From Dulcicalothrix desertica PCC 7102 (GTDB lineage Bacteria > Cyanobacteriota > Cyanobacteriia > Cyanobacteriales > Nostocaceae), in contig NZ_RSCL01000012.1 of NCBI RefSeq assembly GCF_003991905.1, positions 62,001-126,000 on the forward strand: DNA of 64,000 bases, written 5' to 3'. The notes under the pieces are model-generated. The model made no database searches. It was not told the origin of the DNA and saw only the letters and a list, made by a program, of their open reading frames with translations. Numbering within the stretch: position 1 is the first letter of the stretch; each line of letters starts with the position of its first letter. Positions 9,010-18,271 of the stretch are shown in pieces. The translations under genes were made by a program, and so were the position numbers.

Positions 9010-9402
9010 TTAGAAACAATTAGTCTCATCAATTATTTCTGACTGATGGGTGATATTTGTGCGTTCTGCGTATTGCTGCCTGCGCTGCCATGATATTTGA
9101 TTTTGTGCGATTAGTTCGTCCAAAGTTTTACCAAATTTACGGCTAGCATATTCAAGCAATTGTTCTAGAGAATAGCGCTTTTCTTGAACTTTACCAAAAT
9201 CATTAGTAAAGCGCTCTTTGAATTCGTTCCAATCAAACAATTCTTTTAAAGAACGCTTGGCAACCAGTCCAGAAAGCTCACGGATAGCGTAGTAGACTTT
9301 TGAGTACACACGCACTTGATAATCAACAACAGCGTATTCACCCAAAATTGAACCGTCGATTTGTTGGAAAGACGGCATAGCAGATTTTTGCTTAGTAGGC
9401 AT
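9010..9402 (-). CDS. Hypothetical protein
   Basis: A 130-residue protein, basic and mostly helical, ending NITHQSEIIDETNCF. The ATG at 9402 with GGAG upstream is preferred to the TTG two codons earlier. A looser form of the shared motif (TGCGTAAGCC) lies 33 bases upstream, at 9435-9444. No family is recognised. Confidence 0.55.
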   Translation of the reverse strand: MPTKQKSAMPSFQQIDGSILGEYAVVDYQVRVYSKVYYAIRELSGLVAKRSLKELFDWNEFKERFTNDFGKVQEKRYSLEQLLEYASRKFGKTLDELIAQNQISWQRRQQYAERTNITHQSEIIDETNCF

Positions 9403-9477
9403 ATTCAAACTCCATTATCTACATTTTTGTACTGTGCGTAAGCCCAATAGTGTTAGCGTTCGTACAATTGCCTGAGT

Positions 9478-9723
9478 TTACCACCAAGCTGAGTCATCGC
9501 AGTCAGCCATCAAATCTTTCTTGTCACAATACATCTGGTACTCAATCTCCAATTGCTCCAAATCCACATCTGTTGCAAGAAGGCGCACTTCGCACATTAT
9601 TTCTTTAACATCAAGAAGCTCACTTACAAGGGCATAGTAACTCTTGACAAATTTATCGGCTTTACCCAGAAATTTTTCGAGATTGGTTACAAAAGCTTGC
9701 TCGCAGCTAATTTGTTGAATCAT
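9478..9723 (-). CDS. Hypothetical protein
   Basis: An 81-residue, mostly helical acidic protein of unknown function. A GGCGTGAGCC motif lies 35 bases upstream of the start, which is the main sign that it is a real gene of the same group as the genes at 7.0, 7.6 and 16.6 kb. Confidence 0.5.
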   Translation of the reverse strand: MIQQISCEQAFVTNLEKFLGKADKFVKSYYALVSELLDVKEIMCEVRLLATDVDLEQLEIEYQMYCDKKDLMADCDDSAWW

Positions 9724-9758
9724 ACATGTTTAACCAAATTGGTTTCATGCTCGATGCC

Positions 9759-9768
9759 GGCGTGAGCC
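9759..9768 (-). promoter_or_regulatory. GGCGTGAGCC motif upstream of small gene
   Basis: Identical 10-mer, 35 bases before the start at 9723. The rest of the gap up to 10079 (about 310 bases) shows three GGCGCC sites within 75 bases (9779-9846) and no coding region. Confidence 0.5.
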
Positions 9769-10079
9769 GTTCTAAAATGGCGCCATTGGAAGGCGCCTTA
9801 TTCTGTCACAATAATAATTTTGTACGCTGAAGAGAAAGCTGGCGCCGTTACTGTTAATAATGGCTGCATAAAACTAACTTGCCCAACATACAAAGGAGTA
9901 GATGAATATTTTGTAGTTAAAAAGGTATAAAGGACTAAATGAATACTTTCAGCAATCCCTGGTTTATCTTGAAAGTAAAATAAAAAGATTATTTATGTAG
10001 ACTTCAGATTTAGCATCTTAATTTTTGGGAACAATAAACGTATCCAAATATAAATCAATTCCTAAAGTCAATTACCTGA

Positions 10080-10577
10080 ATGCGTAAAGTTATATATTAC
10101 TCAATTAAAGCTTCTGTAATTATCAGTCTTATCTGTTTAAACGGTTGTAACAATGCGGGGCAAGCTGCTGATTGTCAAAAGTATTGGCAAGTAGTAGTAA
10201 AGATGGCTAAAATACCTAGTGATATACCCAAGACTCAGGTCAAGACAAAAGAATCTATGGTGAAAGGTATAAATGCGATTGCCAATCTCCAAGACAAAAT
10301 AGGTCGTTCTACTAGCAATTTAAAATTTCAAGAGGCAAAATCCCAAGTGTTGCAAAAAAAATACATCGAATCAAGTAATACTTTAAGTCAAACTTTTCGT
10401 GACAGAGCAAATGAGATTGCCTCTTTACCTGGCAATCCCAGTGAGACAGAATTGAATAAAGCATCATCAAAGGTCAAGCAGCAACAAAGAGATGCTACTG
10501 AAAAATGGAATCAAGCCAATGATGATTTCCTTGAGTATTGCAGAACTTACGCTCCCGATTTAGGGGCTTCCAATTAA
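10080..10577 (+). CDS. Putative lipoprotein
   Basis: The 165-residue product has a type II signal peptide: basic RK start, hydrophobic core and lipobox LNGC (residues 20-23), so C23 should be lipidated after export. The mature part is helical with many K, Q and S residues. It resembles cyanobacterial lipoproteins of unknown function. It precedes another plus-strand hypothetical gene by 62 bases. Confidence 0.7.
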   Translation: MRKVIYYSIKASVIISLICLNGCNNAGQAADCQKYWQVVVKMAKIPSDIPKTQVKTKESMVKGINAIANLQDKIGRSTSNLKFQEAKSQVLQKKYIESSNTLSQTFRDRANEIASLPGNPSETELNKASSKVKQQQRDATEKWNQANDDFLEYCRTYAPDLGASN

Positions 10578-10639
10578 ATAAATACCCTAAAAATTACATG
10601 TGTTAGACTTGTGTCTCAAACAACAAAATATTAATCAAA

Positions 10640-11113
10640 ATGAGTAAGCATAAGAATTATAGGGATTGGACGTGGCAAATAACAAAGGAAGGGGGAGGTC
10701 CAGATTCTTTTTTCACAGCGACTTTTGACCCAGATGATGCTCAACGTTTATCAAATAAAGTTCGTGAATATCTACCCTCTGAATTTGTTCGCAATCAAGA
10801 TTTTTATAACCCGAACCTTTATAAAGACTATTCACTTTATGAAAGCTACTTAGACAAAAATGCTTATAAAATGATGCTTAGTAAGCACAACTGTTGGATT
10901 TACACGCAAATAGAAGTTGTTGACCATAAACTTTATATTGAAAGCGGTTACTGTGTTACTAAACCTAATGACACAAACTTTATAATTGCTCTTGCCACGT
11001 CAGCCGATTTAACCCTTTGTAATTGGAAAATATCTTGTGGTGGACAAGGTTACAATCATGTTGAAATTGCTCATGGTTCAAACACTAATGATTTGCTTAG
11101 TTACCTCACTTAA
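10640..11113 (+). CDS. Hypothetical protein
   Basis: A 157-residue soluble protein rich in Tyr, Asn and Asp. It starts KHKNYRDWTWQI and ends with a beta-rich segment. I do not recognise a family. It may share a transcript with the lipoprotein gene upstream. No odd features. Confidence 0.6.
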   Translation: MSKHKNYRDWTWQITKEGGGPDSFFTATFDPDDAQRLSNKVREYLPSEFVRNQDFYNPNLYKDYSLYESYLDKNAYKMMLSKHNCWIYTQIEVVDHKLYIESGYCVTKPNDTNFIIALATSADLTLCNWKISCGGQGYNHVEIAHGSNTNDLLSYLT

Positions 11114-11241
11114 GTTTATAATCGAACTATTGTTAATGCCTAATCCAATGAATAATATAAGGTCAAGCGTTGCTGTTTTGATATTGTAGGTTGCGAACAC
11201 CTGTTAATAGACTCTATAGTTAAAATTTACTATAATTATTA

Positions 11242-14200
11242 TCAACTTAAATCTTTACCAACTTCTTTCAATTTTTGTTGTTTTGCTGATTTTGACGTGT
11301 TTTGCCAATACTGCTGTTCTTCTGTGGTGAGCTTATTAATGGATGCTTCCTGGTTCTTGGCAGCTTTATAAATTACTTCTTGGTTATCATTTACGATTGA
11401 TAAAGTTTGTTTCTGAGCATGATAAATAGCCACATACTTAGAATCAATTATACCTGTTTGCAGAACTTCATCTTTATTGACAGGGTTATCTTTAATTGCA
11501 GCGAAGCTCGCATTAATTAAATTTTGTTCCCAATTGGGGCGCCTTACACCAACTACTTCTCCAGAGTGAGGGTTACGGGAACTTGCTGCTTTATCTAACT
11601 GTTGCTGATTTGTTTTATTAGCTTTCGGGTTTTGCTTCTCTGTGGCAATATTAGATTTAGCAGCCGTAGCTTGGTTGCGATGAAGTTGCATCTGTTGTTC
11701 AGCTTTAAAGATGTTTAGAAGCAGTTCATCTAGAGGAACGGCAATAAACTTTGTCCTTTTAGAGTTTTGTAACTGGTCGTATTCTAAGGGAAAGTTGAGA
11801 GTGTCGGTAATCTGAGTTGTGTCAGCTTGGTTAGAGTGCGTACTATTCAGATGGGAGCAAAAGTAAAGTTCTTTCTCAGTCCCTTTCTGAGCAATGGCGA
11901 TAAAACTTTCTGTGCCAAGTTTTTTGTTGATTTCTTGAGATAGCTGTTTTAAGGTTTCTAGATTATCTGGTATCAGGGTTTGTAATAAGTCACTGTTAAT
12001 TGGCACTGCTTTTAACGATGCCTCATCATCATGTAGAAGCGCTTGATGATTTTTTTGCTTGTACTCCTCTTTAAGAAGTGGTTTAAGAAATTCCAACAGG
12101 GTTGGTTGTTTGTTTTTTACAGGCGCCTGTTCACTCGTCCAGATTTCAGGGTATTTGATAGTTTCGGCGTTTACCTTGATGTTAGCTACTGTGGCAGGCG
12201 CCGATTCGAGAGTTGCTTTAAATTGAAAACCTTGAACTTGCTTACCATGCGCGCGTAACTTCTCGCTTAAGGCCGCAAATGATTCTGAATCAATGACTCC
12301 CAACGGTTTGCCATCAACTAAAGCAATCGGTTTAGCTGCGTTAGAGTTTTGAGAACAGTTAATTGTTATAGTACCTTGTTCCCCTTTCCATTCTCGGTCA
12401 GCAAAAGCGTACTTTTTTAACTGCCCTACTTTCAACTGATTACCTTGGGTGCTGGTGATGATAACTGCAGCGCTTTTGGGTGAGGTAATTTCTGCTTCAA
12501 ATGAAGTTCCGATAGGTAATTGGGCTGATTCGCTGCGAAATACTCCCAGCTTTTTATCTTCGACAACTAGCCAACGCTTCGACATTTCAGGGTTGGCTGG
12601 GTCAGGCCCCTTTTCGATGCTGCATCCGACTTTTTCACCACCCCAGGAGCGTCCTAAATGCTCGTTACATGGTTTGTGGGTTCCTACAACTGCAAAATCT
12701 GTGAACTGTAGAGAGTGTAATCGTTCTACTAACTCCTCTCCAAAAATTGCGAAAACTGCTGATGTTTTCTTAAAACCCCTTTCTGTATCTTCTTTACTTG
12801 CTGTTGAAACTTGCCACATCGCGGTTGCTAGTGCTTCTTTATCAGAGTCAGGAATACTTTGTGCTGTGGTGTCCGCAAACTCCCGCACTTGCTTGAAAGC
12901 GGCTCGAACTTGGCTTTGTGTTATACCTGGTACAATTTCTGCTGTCAGTTCTTTGAATTCCTGTTTTGTAATTTCTGGATAATTTTTAGCGCTTTCTTGA
13001 GAGATATAGCCTAAGCGCTTGTATTTCTGTTGTTTATCAAGCTTCAGTTCTGGCTTACCATCAGCGCCAAAAACTGGGGCAAGTGCTATCCACTTGTTTC
13101 GGGCGCCTTTGCCAGAAGGGTCATTATTTTCAACGATTAGTATATCGAGTTTTCTGTTATCGAAAGCGTTAGGATGTTTAAATTCTGCCAAGCCTAGTAT
13201 TTCTAGTTGGTTGCCTTTTGGACTAGTTGCAATGATTCTTGGTCCCGGCGCCTGTTCGACTTCACGACCAATTTCGATTGCCCGATTTATCAATGTGTCG
13301 TAGGTTTTCTTGATTTGTAGAGCGTTCTCTCTTTGAGATGAGGTAAATGTAACTTGCTTGAATAAATCTTGAAATTGTTGTGTAGAGCGCGCTTGGAGGG
13401 TATTTTCTGTAAATGCCTCGTTCGTTAATGCAGACATAATATCGATGGCGCCGTGACCGTTGAGTTTTATACCTCTAGTTGTGTATACATCATCAACCTT
13501 CCTTTCTTCTACCCAAGGCGCCACGTCAAAGGTTTTGATAATGGAAGAACAAGCGTTTACAATCTCTGGGTCAGAACGGTTGGCGCTTTTTCCCCTGTCC
13601 ACCTCAATTTGTAGCTGCCCTCCCAGTACACCAACTAAATCGTGATAAAACTGCTTGCATTTTTCTAAAAATTTATTTACATCTTCTGATGACAGTGAAG
13701 GTAAATTCTTCTTATCTCGACTTTCGTTATATTCTTCAAGCGTCTGAGTTTCAGCAATATTAATTTTATTTTTATGATTTTCTACACAGAACTGTGCTAT
13801 ATGTTTAATTTGTTTTTTAATACTATCAGGGTATTGAACAGGCTTATATTGATTAGACTCTGCCAATAACATCTTCGCCGCAGCGCAAGAAATATCTTTC
13901 ATCAACGACCAAGCGTCTGCATTTGGAATTGATACACATTCATTTTCAAGCGCGATGCTTTTCATGCATAAATTGGCAACTAAGCCAACTTTATTTTCCA
14001 TCGCGTCTAAAGCGATTTGCTCAAAAGAGCCTGTATAAGCTTTTTTATCGGGTTTGACGATTTCAGCATAACGTTTATGACTCAGTTGTTTTTCTTTAAT
14101 CTCTGCTGTTGTGTGGGGAAAGTCACTCGCAAGCGCTATCGCCATCCGGTCGCCATCACAATCTGACAGCGAATGCTTGAGTCCCTGCGGCGCCATCTTA

Positions 14201-15618
14201 ATTGTGCCGATATCGTTTGGTTCGTTTGGTAGATGGCGGTTGATGTAAACATCTACGGTGTTCGAGTTGGCAACCGGACTGCGATAAACGATTAATTCGG
14301 TGCCATCAGGTTTGTTCGGATAGCAAACTTCATTTGGCTCTAGGTCGTGACAAGTTTGTGCCATTGCTGAGTCAAACTTGATGAATCTACCTGTTGCACA
14401 ATCCATATATTGTTGGCGCCAATGTTCAGCTAGTTTATCTACAATTTTGGGATGCTCTAGTAACTGGCAGTGTCCTTGTAAATCGGCTTTGAGAACGCGA
14501 TAAATTATATCTTGGTCGCTGGCGCCAAAAGCATCATCAATAAGTTTTTCTAAACCCTGTAAATTCAAACTGTCAAAATCAATAAAATCTTCCTGTTCAG
14601 TTTCCTTTTTTATCTGGTGTTTGTGTTTATCATCCATCAATTCAATATAATCAGCAGCAATCTTTCTAGGGTCACTTGCCATCTGGGATAATTCTTCCAG
14701 GCGCCTTTCTAGTCGTGGTAGTACATCACCTTTTACCCCTTCTGGAAATAAATTCCAAAATTGGGCGCCTGTTGATGTGATTCCATAGTACGCATCGGTT
14801 TTATTCCCAATACCCATCGTCATCAAGTATTCACCAGGTTGAGGAGGAGTGGGGGAGGGGGAGAAAGGGAGAGGGGGGGAATTAGAAGAAGTTAAGACTG
14901 ATTTTCTGCACTTCCCTACTTCCGCGCTCTCCCACTCCCCCACTCTCCCACTCCCCCGCTCTCCCACTCTTCCCTTAAGTTGGTCGGTTGAAATAATTAG
15001 GTCGTAGCCATTCCCAACATTACTTAAATTGCGCGGGGCGAATGTACCTTTACCTACTTGCCATGTTTGATTTATTGATTGAGAATCATTGTTTGGGTCA
15101 AGTCCCGCGCGTCGTTCCTTAATACCAAACCTAGTTTGAAAAGGAGTTTCTGGCTCGTTACCTAAACTTTGATGTAACTGAGCATCAATTTTGCCATCAC
15201 CATCACCCACAAATTTAATTGCTTCTGAGTTCGGCATTACTCCACCGTTGGCGCCAGTGCTAGCATCAACTAACAACACCCTTAGATTTTGACGCTCACT
15301 GAAACTTTTACACGGAGTAAACATGTTGCTGCCATAAGCGGCGCCGAAGTGTGGTTGGTCGAATACTTTTTCTCGCAATGCTTCATCCATGAAATAGAAG
15401 CGGTCATCAGCAGCAAACTCAAGGCTTAATCCTTGTTTTGAAAACTTTTGTAGGTCTGCTTCTTTCGTTAAGCCTTGGTAGACGGCGCCTAATTTAAATG
15501 TGGAAGAAGGTGCAAAATATTCTGCAAGACAATGTTCAATCGTTTCTGTCAACGGTTTACCATCAATAAAGATAGATTTTCCAGTTTTGGTGCAGAAATG
15601 CTCTAAGGTAATTGACAT
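11242..15618 (-). CDS. Large protein with polymerase-like D-x-D-G-D motif
   Basis: A 1458-residue protein. Residues 486-490 read DCDGD within HSLSDCDGDRMAIAL, which matches the metal-binding loop of double-psi-beta-barrel RNA polymerases (NADFDGDQMAVH in RNAP beta prime; D-x-D-G-D in YonO and eukaryotic RdRPs). About 45 residues upstream, VYRSPV resembles the R-x-P strand of the same barrel. An early segment has VGDGDGKID (about residues 137-145). The C-terminal half carries repeated 'TSPKGNQL' type modules (around residues 810 and 1055) that may be small beta domains. Residues about 214-259 are an in-frame low-complexity insert encoded by a G/C-run palindrome. I infer a cyanobacterial single-chain polymerase relative; catalysis is unproven, and a non-catalytic barrel protein is the alternative. 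Confidence 0.6.
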   Translation of the reverse strand: MSITLEHFCTKTGKSIFIDGKPLTETIEHCLAEYFAPSSTFKLGAVYQGLTKEADLQKFSKQGLSLEFAADDRFYFMDEALREKVFDQPHFGAAYGSNMFTPCKSFSERQNLRVLLVDASTGANGGVMPNSEAIKFVGDGDGKIDAQLHQSLGNEPETPFQTRFGIKERRAGLDPNNDSQSINQTWQVGKGTFAPRNLSNVGNGYDLIISTDQLKGRVGERGSGRVGEWESAEVGKCRKSVLTSSNSPPLPFSPSPTPPQPGEYLMTMGIGNKTDAYYGITSTGAQFWNLFPEGVKGDVLPRLERRLEELSQMASDPRKIAADYIELMDDKHKHQIKKETEQEDFIDFDSLNLQGLEKLIDDAFGASDQDIIYRVLKADLQGHCQLLEHPKIVDKLAEHWRQQYMDCATGRFIKFDSAMAQTCHDLEPNEVCYPNKPDGTELIVYRSPVANSNTVDVYINRHLPNEPNDIGTIKMAPQGLKHSLSDCDGDRMAIALASDFPHTTAEIKEKQLSHKRYAEIVKPDKKAYTGSFEQIALDAMENKVGLVANLCMKSIALENECVSIPNADAWSLMKDISCAAAKMLLAESNQYKPVQYPDSIKKQIKHIAQFCVENHKNKINIAETQTLEEYNESRDKKNLPSLSSEDVNKFLEKCKQFYHDLVGVLGGQLQIEVDRGKSANRSDPEIVNACSSIIKTFDVAPWVEERKVDDVYTTRGIKLNGHGAIDIMSALTNEAFTENTLQARSTQQFQDLFKQVTFTSSQRENALQIKKTYDTLINRAIEIGREVEQAPGPRIIATSPKGNQLEILGLAEFKHPNAFDNRKLDILIVENNDPSGKGARNKWIALAPVFGADGKPELKLDKQQKYKRLGYISQESAKNYPEITKQEFKELTAEIVPGITQSQVRAAFKQVREFADTTAQSIPDSDKEALATAMWQVSTASKEDTERGFKKTSAVFAIFGEELVERLHSLQFTDFAVVGTHKPCNEHLGRSWGGEKVGCSIEKGPDPANPEMSKRWLVVEDKKLGVFRSESAQLPIGTSFEAEITSPKSAAVIITSTQGNQLKVGQLKKYAFADREWKGEQGTITINCSQNSNAAKPIALVDGKPLGVIDSESFAALSEKLRAHGKQVQGFQFKATLESAPATVANIKVNAETIKYPEIWTSEQAPVKNKQPTLLEFLKPLLKEEYKQKNHQALLHDDEASLKAVPINSDLLQTLIPDNLETLKQLSQEINKKLGTESFIAIAQKGTEKELYFCSHLNSTHSNQADTTQITDTLNFPLEYDQLQNSKRTKFIAVPLDELLLNIFKAEQQMQLHRNQATAAKSNIATEKQNPKANKTNQQQLDKAASSRNPHSGEVVGVRRPNWEQNLINASFAAIKDNPVNKDEVLQTGIIDSKYVAIYHAQKQTLSIVNDNQEVIYKAAKNQEASINKLTTEEQQYWQNTSKSAKQQKLKEVGKDLS
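14842..14975. repeat. Low-complexity palindromic insert within coding sequence
   Basis: A purine-rich half (GGAGTGGGGGAGGGGGAG type) is followed by about 45 bases and then a complementary pyrimidine-rich half of CTCCCACTCCCCC units, so the strand can fold back on itself. It lies in frame inside the 1458-aa gene and encodes Gly/Arg/Glu- then Pro/Ser-rich residues. A similar unit occurs in another gene at 47086-47220. Confidence 0.7.
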
Positions 15619-15759
15619 AGTGCAAGTTGCAATACAGTCAAATACAATTTTGTTTTCTGCTAGTTTCTGGTTAATAAGTCTAAAGACAGAAGTTTTGCTA
15701 TCGCTTTAGTGCTAAAAGGTTATTTGGCGTAACATCGGAATAAGCCGGAGGTAGTATAT

Positions 15760-15984
15760 ATGGATAATCCACAACCACAACGTAAGTATACTTCACCATA
15801 TAGTTTTGATACACAGAGCGAATTACTAACTCAGGGTATAACTCACATTGATGATTTAGCTGCAATAGCTGGTTTGAAGATGCAACAAGAAGAAGCTTTT
15901 GAAGAATCTGAGAGGTTGTTTGAAGAATGGTTGGATGCACAGGATTTTCCTCCACCTTCAAAAAGAAGTGAGGATCAATTTTAA
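15760..15984 (+). CDS. Small hypothetical protein
   Basis: A 74-residue acidic helical protein. It is preferred over the overlapping minus-strand frame because a GGAGGT ribosome binding site sits just before the ATG. The sequence includes HIDDLAAIAGLKMQQEEAFEESERLFEEWL, a single long helix in pattern. It is divergent from the 1458-aa gene. Function unknown. Confidence 0.6.
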   Translation: MDNPQPQRKYTSPYSFDTQSELLTQGITHIDDLAAIAGLKMQQEEAFEESERLFEEWLDAQDFPPPSKRSEDQF

Positions 15985-16041
15985 GAAATGGCGCCAGTCT
16001 TTGATGCGTGTAGTTGTTGATTGTTTGTGTTATTACAAGCC

Positions 16042-16344
16042 TTATGGTCTTTGTTTATTTTTCTTAACCAAACGCTCCCAACTACACTGACCACGTAACC
16101 CTTGAATAACTTCTAATTGTTGGCGCCTGTAATATAGAACTAAATGAGTACCTTCAGCAATGCCTGGTCTATCTTTAAAGTAAACGAGATAATCGCCTGT
16201 TGGTTGATAATAAGAATCAACAACCCCGATACAATTTGTTAAATCTAGCCAGTTATGGCAATCGTACCCATTTATCCTGACTTTTGTACCTCTTTGAATC
16301 ACAGAGAAATCAAGCTCTAGCTGAGTTATGTTGTTTTTATTCAT
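16042..16344 (-). CDS. Hypothetical protein
   Basis: A 100-residue protein with a beta-rich middle (RGTKVRINGYDCHNWLDL; GDYLVYFKDRPG), suggesting an SH3-like barrel similar in style to the gene at 7.6 kb. It is basic at the C-terminus. Family not recognised. Confidence 0.55.
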   Translation of the reverse strand: MNKNNITQLELDFSVIQRGTKVRINGYDCHNWLDLTNCIGVVDSYYQPTGDYLVYFKDRPGIAEGTHLVLYYRRQQLEVIQGLRGQCSWERLVKKNKQRP

Positions 16345-16386
16345 AACTTTTATGAAAGGATTGTTGGCGCCTGTATTGATTTTTGG

Positions 16387-16749
16387 TTAATATTCACTGG
16401 GTAACAGCAATACTTTTTCTATCAAGTAAAGTTTTATACGAGGTAGAGGAAAATTCGTGTACGGGATTTCCTGTCGCAAAACTTCTTGGTTTGTATCCCA
16501 CTCACAAATTAAGACACCAGATTTTTCTTGTACAAGTAGGCGCCAAATCTGGAATTCTCGAAGTTGAGGCAAGGATAGCAATTTAGCATTTTGGTGTGAA
16601 GCGATAGCGTCAAGCAACCAAAAGCATTCAGCAGCTTCAGCAAGATACTTAATACCTGAAGTATATTTGATGCCTAACCAATGCTTATAAATTTCATCAG
16701 AACCAACAAACCGCTTGAGTTTGGCAGTAATTTGTTCAGCACTTTCCAC
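16387..16749 (-). CDS. DUF6876 family protein
   Basis: The 120-residue product carries the features I associate with DUF6876: an N-terminal LKRFVGSDEIYKHW, a central KYTSGIKYLAEAAECFWLLDAIASHQ, and a C-terminal YTNFPLPRIKLYL ending LLPSEY. The family is found on plasmids and phages, function unknown. The start is GTG with AGAGGT upstream. A GGCGTGAGCC motif lies 35 bases further up. Confidence 0.75.
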   Translation of the reverse strand: MESAEQITAKLKRFVGSDEIYKHWLGIKYTSGIKYLAEAAECFWLLDAIASHQNAKLLSLPQLREFQIWRLLVQEKSGVLICEWDTNQEVLRQEIPYTNFPLPRIKLYLIEKVLLLPSEY

Positions 16750-16784
16750 AACTGTTACCTCTGTATATATTTCACATAACTAGA

Positions 16785-16794
16785 GGCGTGAGCC
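16785..16794 (-). promoter_or_regulatory. GGCGTGAGCC motif upstream of DUF6876 gene
   Basis: Identical 10-mer, 35 bases before the GTG start at 16749. This is the fourth copy, nearly 7 kb from the others, always in the same position relative to a small minus-strand gene. Confidence 0.5.
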
Positions 16795-16949
16795 ATATAA
16801 AAGCTATTGCATAATCATTTTTTTAGTACCTTCTCATCACTATAAATGGTTGCCTTAAATTGAACATTATCTTTTGCTTACTTTCTAACTAATGTATAGG
16901 AAGCAGTTTTAAATATAATTCTGAGATAGTCCTTCAGAAAACTACAAAT

Positions 16950-17159
16950 TTAACCAAATTCTGCCATGAAATCGTGCGTAACTGCTTGAGAATTTAATCT
17001 GTGAACAGATTCATTTGTAATTTTGTGGTCATAATCTGAAATCCAAACTACAAGGAAAGGATTTTTGGTTCTAAACACACCATTATGTAAAGCAATCTCT
17101 AAACCTCTAACAATGGCTTCAAGCAAGGCATCTGAATGAAGTATTTCATATTCATCCAT
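16950..17159 (-). CDS. Small hypothetical protein
   Basis: A 69-residue protein with no recognised family (ALLEAIVRGLEIALHNGVF helix, then a beta-like FLVVWISDYD). It is in the AT-rich stretch 16.6-18.3 kb that lacks GGCGCC and lies 24 bases downstream of the nuclease-like gene, so it may be co-transcribed with it. Confidence 0.4.
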   Translation of the reverse strand: MDEYEILHSDALLEAIVRGLEIALHNGVFRTKNPFLVVWISDYDHKITNESVHRLNSQAVTHDFMAEFG

Positions 17160-17183
17160 AGCTTATTTTTATATTTACCGTAT

Positions 17184-18059
17184 TCAATAATCAGAATTAT
17201 ATATTAAATTTATAGCCTTGTTAAATGCAAGCAGTTCAGCTATTTTATCGATAAGTAATCCCATGCAAAAACCAGGTGCATTAAATTTTGGTAATATTAC
17301 TTCTGATTTTATTTTGCCACATGAATTCAAATTAACTATACAACTTTTAGCATAATATCTGGTATAATCTACTCCTTGTACACCCTGAAGAGAATAACCT
17401 GGACGACCTAATAGATGATGAAGCTCAGAAGCTTTATTGATAATTGGGTTATTTTCCAAATAAGTATCGACTTCTATGTAAAGACAATCTTTTTTAATAT
17501 AATAGTATTTTTGTTCGTTACTTAATTCTAAAAACTCTTCTAAAGTCATGCCATATTTTTCTGGATTAAAAGGTTGTTCGATTTCAGACTTAAAATTTTT
17601 TTGAGATATTACCTGCCCTATTATTCCATCAACAATAGTCAATTTTATATTATGGCATAAATCTTCAAACTCTTTTGTACTAACAATGAATAATGGAAAT
17701 GATGAATAATGAGATACTTGAAGTTTTAAATTAAAACCTTTTTCTCTTAGTACATTATTTCTTTGTTCTGAGTAATACTTAGTTCCTAAGTTAAAACCCT
17801 GTTGCAATCCGTCATATTCTATACAAACTATAGGTTTATCCTCTAGGTCACAAAGAGTATAGTCAATACTAGTTTTTTTAAGAAAATCAATTTGAGATTC
17901 ACTTAACTTTAAGTTTTTAATCGTGTCTTTGTCTATATCAAAAATATTCATGAATGGAAGATTATGATAGATATAATAATCTTTTGACCATTGTCTAATT
18001 AATTTATAATAATTTCCCCTTTCTGAAAAGCTACCAAATACATGCTGTTTAACTCCCAT
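17184..18059 (-). CDS. PD-(D/E)xK-like nuclease-fold protein
   Basis: A 291-residue protein. Residues about 66-85 read IDYTLCD...PIVCIEYDG, the pattern of a restriction-endonuclease-like core (D, then E-Y-D-G), followed by RNNVLREKGF, a helix like that in DUF2726-type and Vsr-type nuclease folds. The usual E/Q-x-K is not clean, so activity is uncertain. The gene is AT-rich and its whole neighbourhood (16.55-18.3 kb) has no GGCGCC, unlike most flanking DNA, suggesting recent arrival. It lies between small genes and the TPR-CHAT gene. Confidence 0.5.
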   Translation of the reverse strand: MGVKQHVFGSFSERGNYYKLIRQWSKDYYIYHNLPFMNIFDIDKDTIKNLKLSESQIDFLKKTSIDYTLCDLEDKPIVCIEYDGLQQGFNLGTKYYSEQRNNVLREKGFNLKLQVSHYSSFPLFIVSTKEFEDLCHNIKLTIVDGIIGQVISQKNFKSEIEQPFNPEKYGMTLEEFLELSNEQKYYYIKKDCLYIEVDTYLENNPIINKASELHHLLGRPGYSLQGVQGVDYTRYYAKSCIVNLNSCGKIKSEVILPKFNAPGFCMGLLIDKIAELLAFNKAINLIYNSDY

Positions 18060-18271
18060 CTACCAATACCTCAATCAAAACCCTTATATAATAGCTTACA
18101 CAAATTATAGAAGAAGGTTATTTATCTTAATATATTGAGCTTTCATATTATGTAATATAACCTTATAAAAATTAATATTGATGATACCGTGCTTGAGGCA
18201 TAGATTCATTAACCGCGTTTTCAAGCATTATTATTTATCCTTTTTTCTTTCTTTTACCTTATTACTTTTGT

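Noticed and set aside
12449-12982. 177-codon frame opposite the 1458-aa gene
   Set aside because: A mirror frame of the long gene with Ser/Cys/Arg-rich composition.
15698-15961. 87-codon minus-strand frame
   Set aside because: It overlaps the plus-strand 74-aa gene, which has a GGAGGT site; the minus frame has none.
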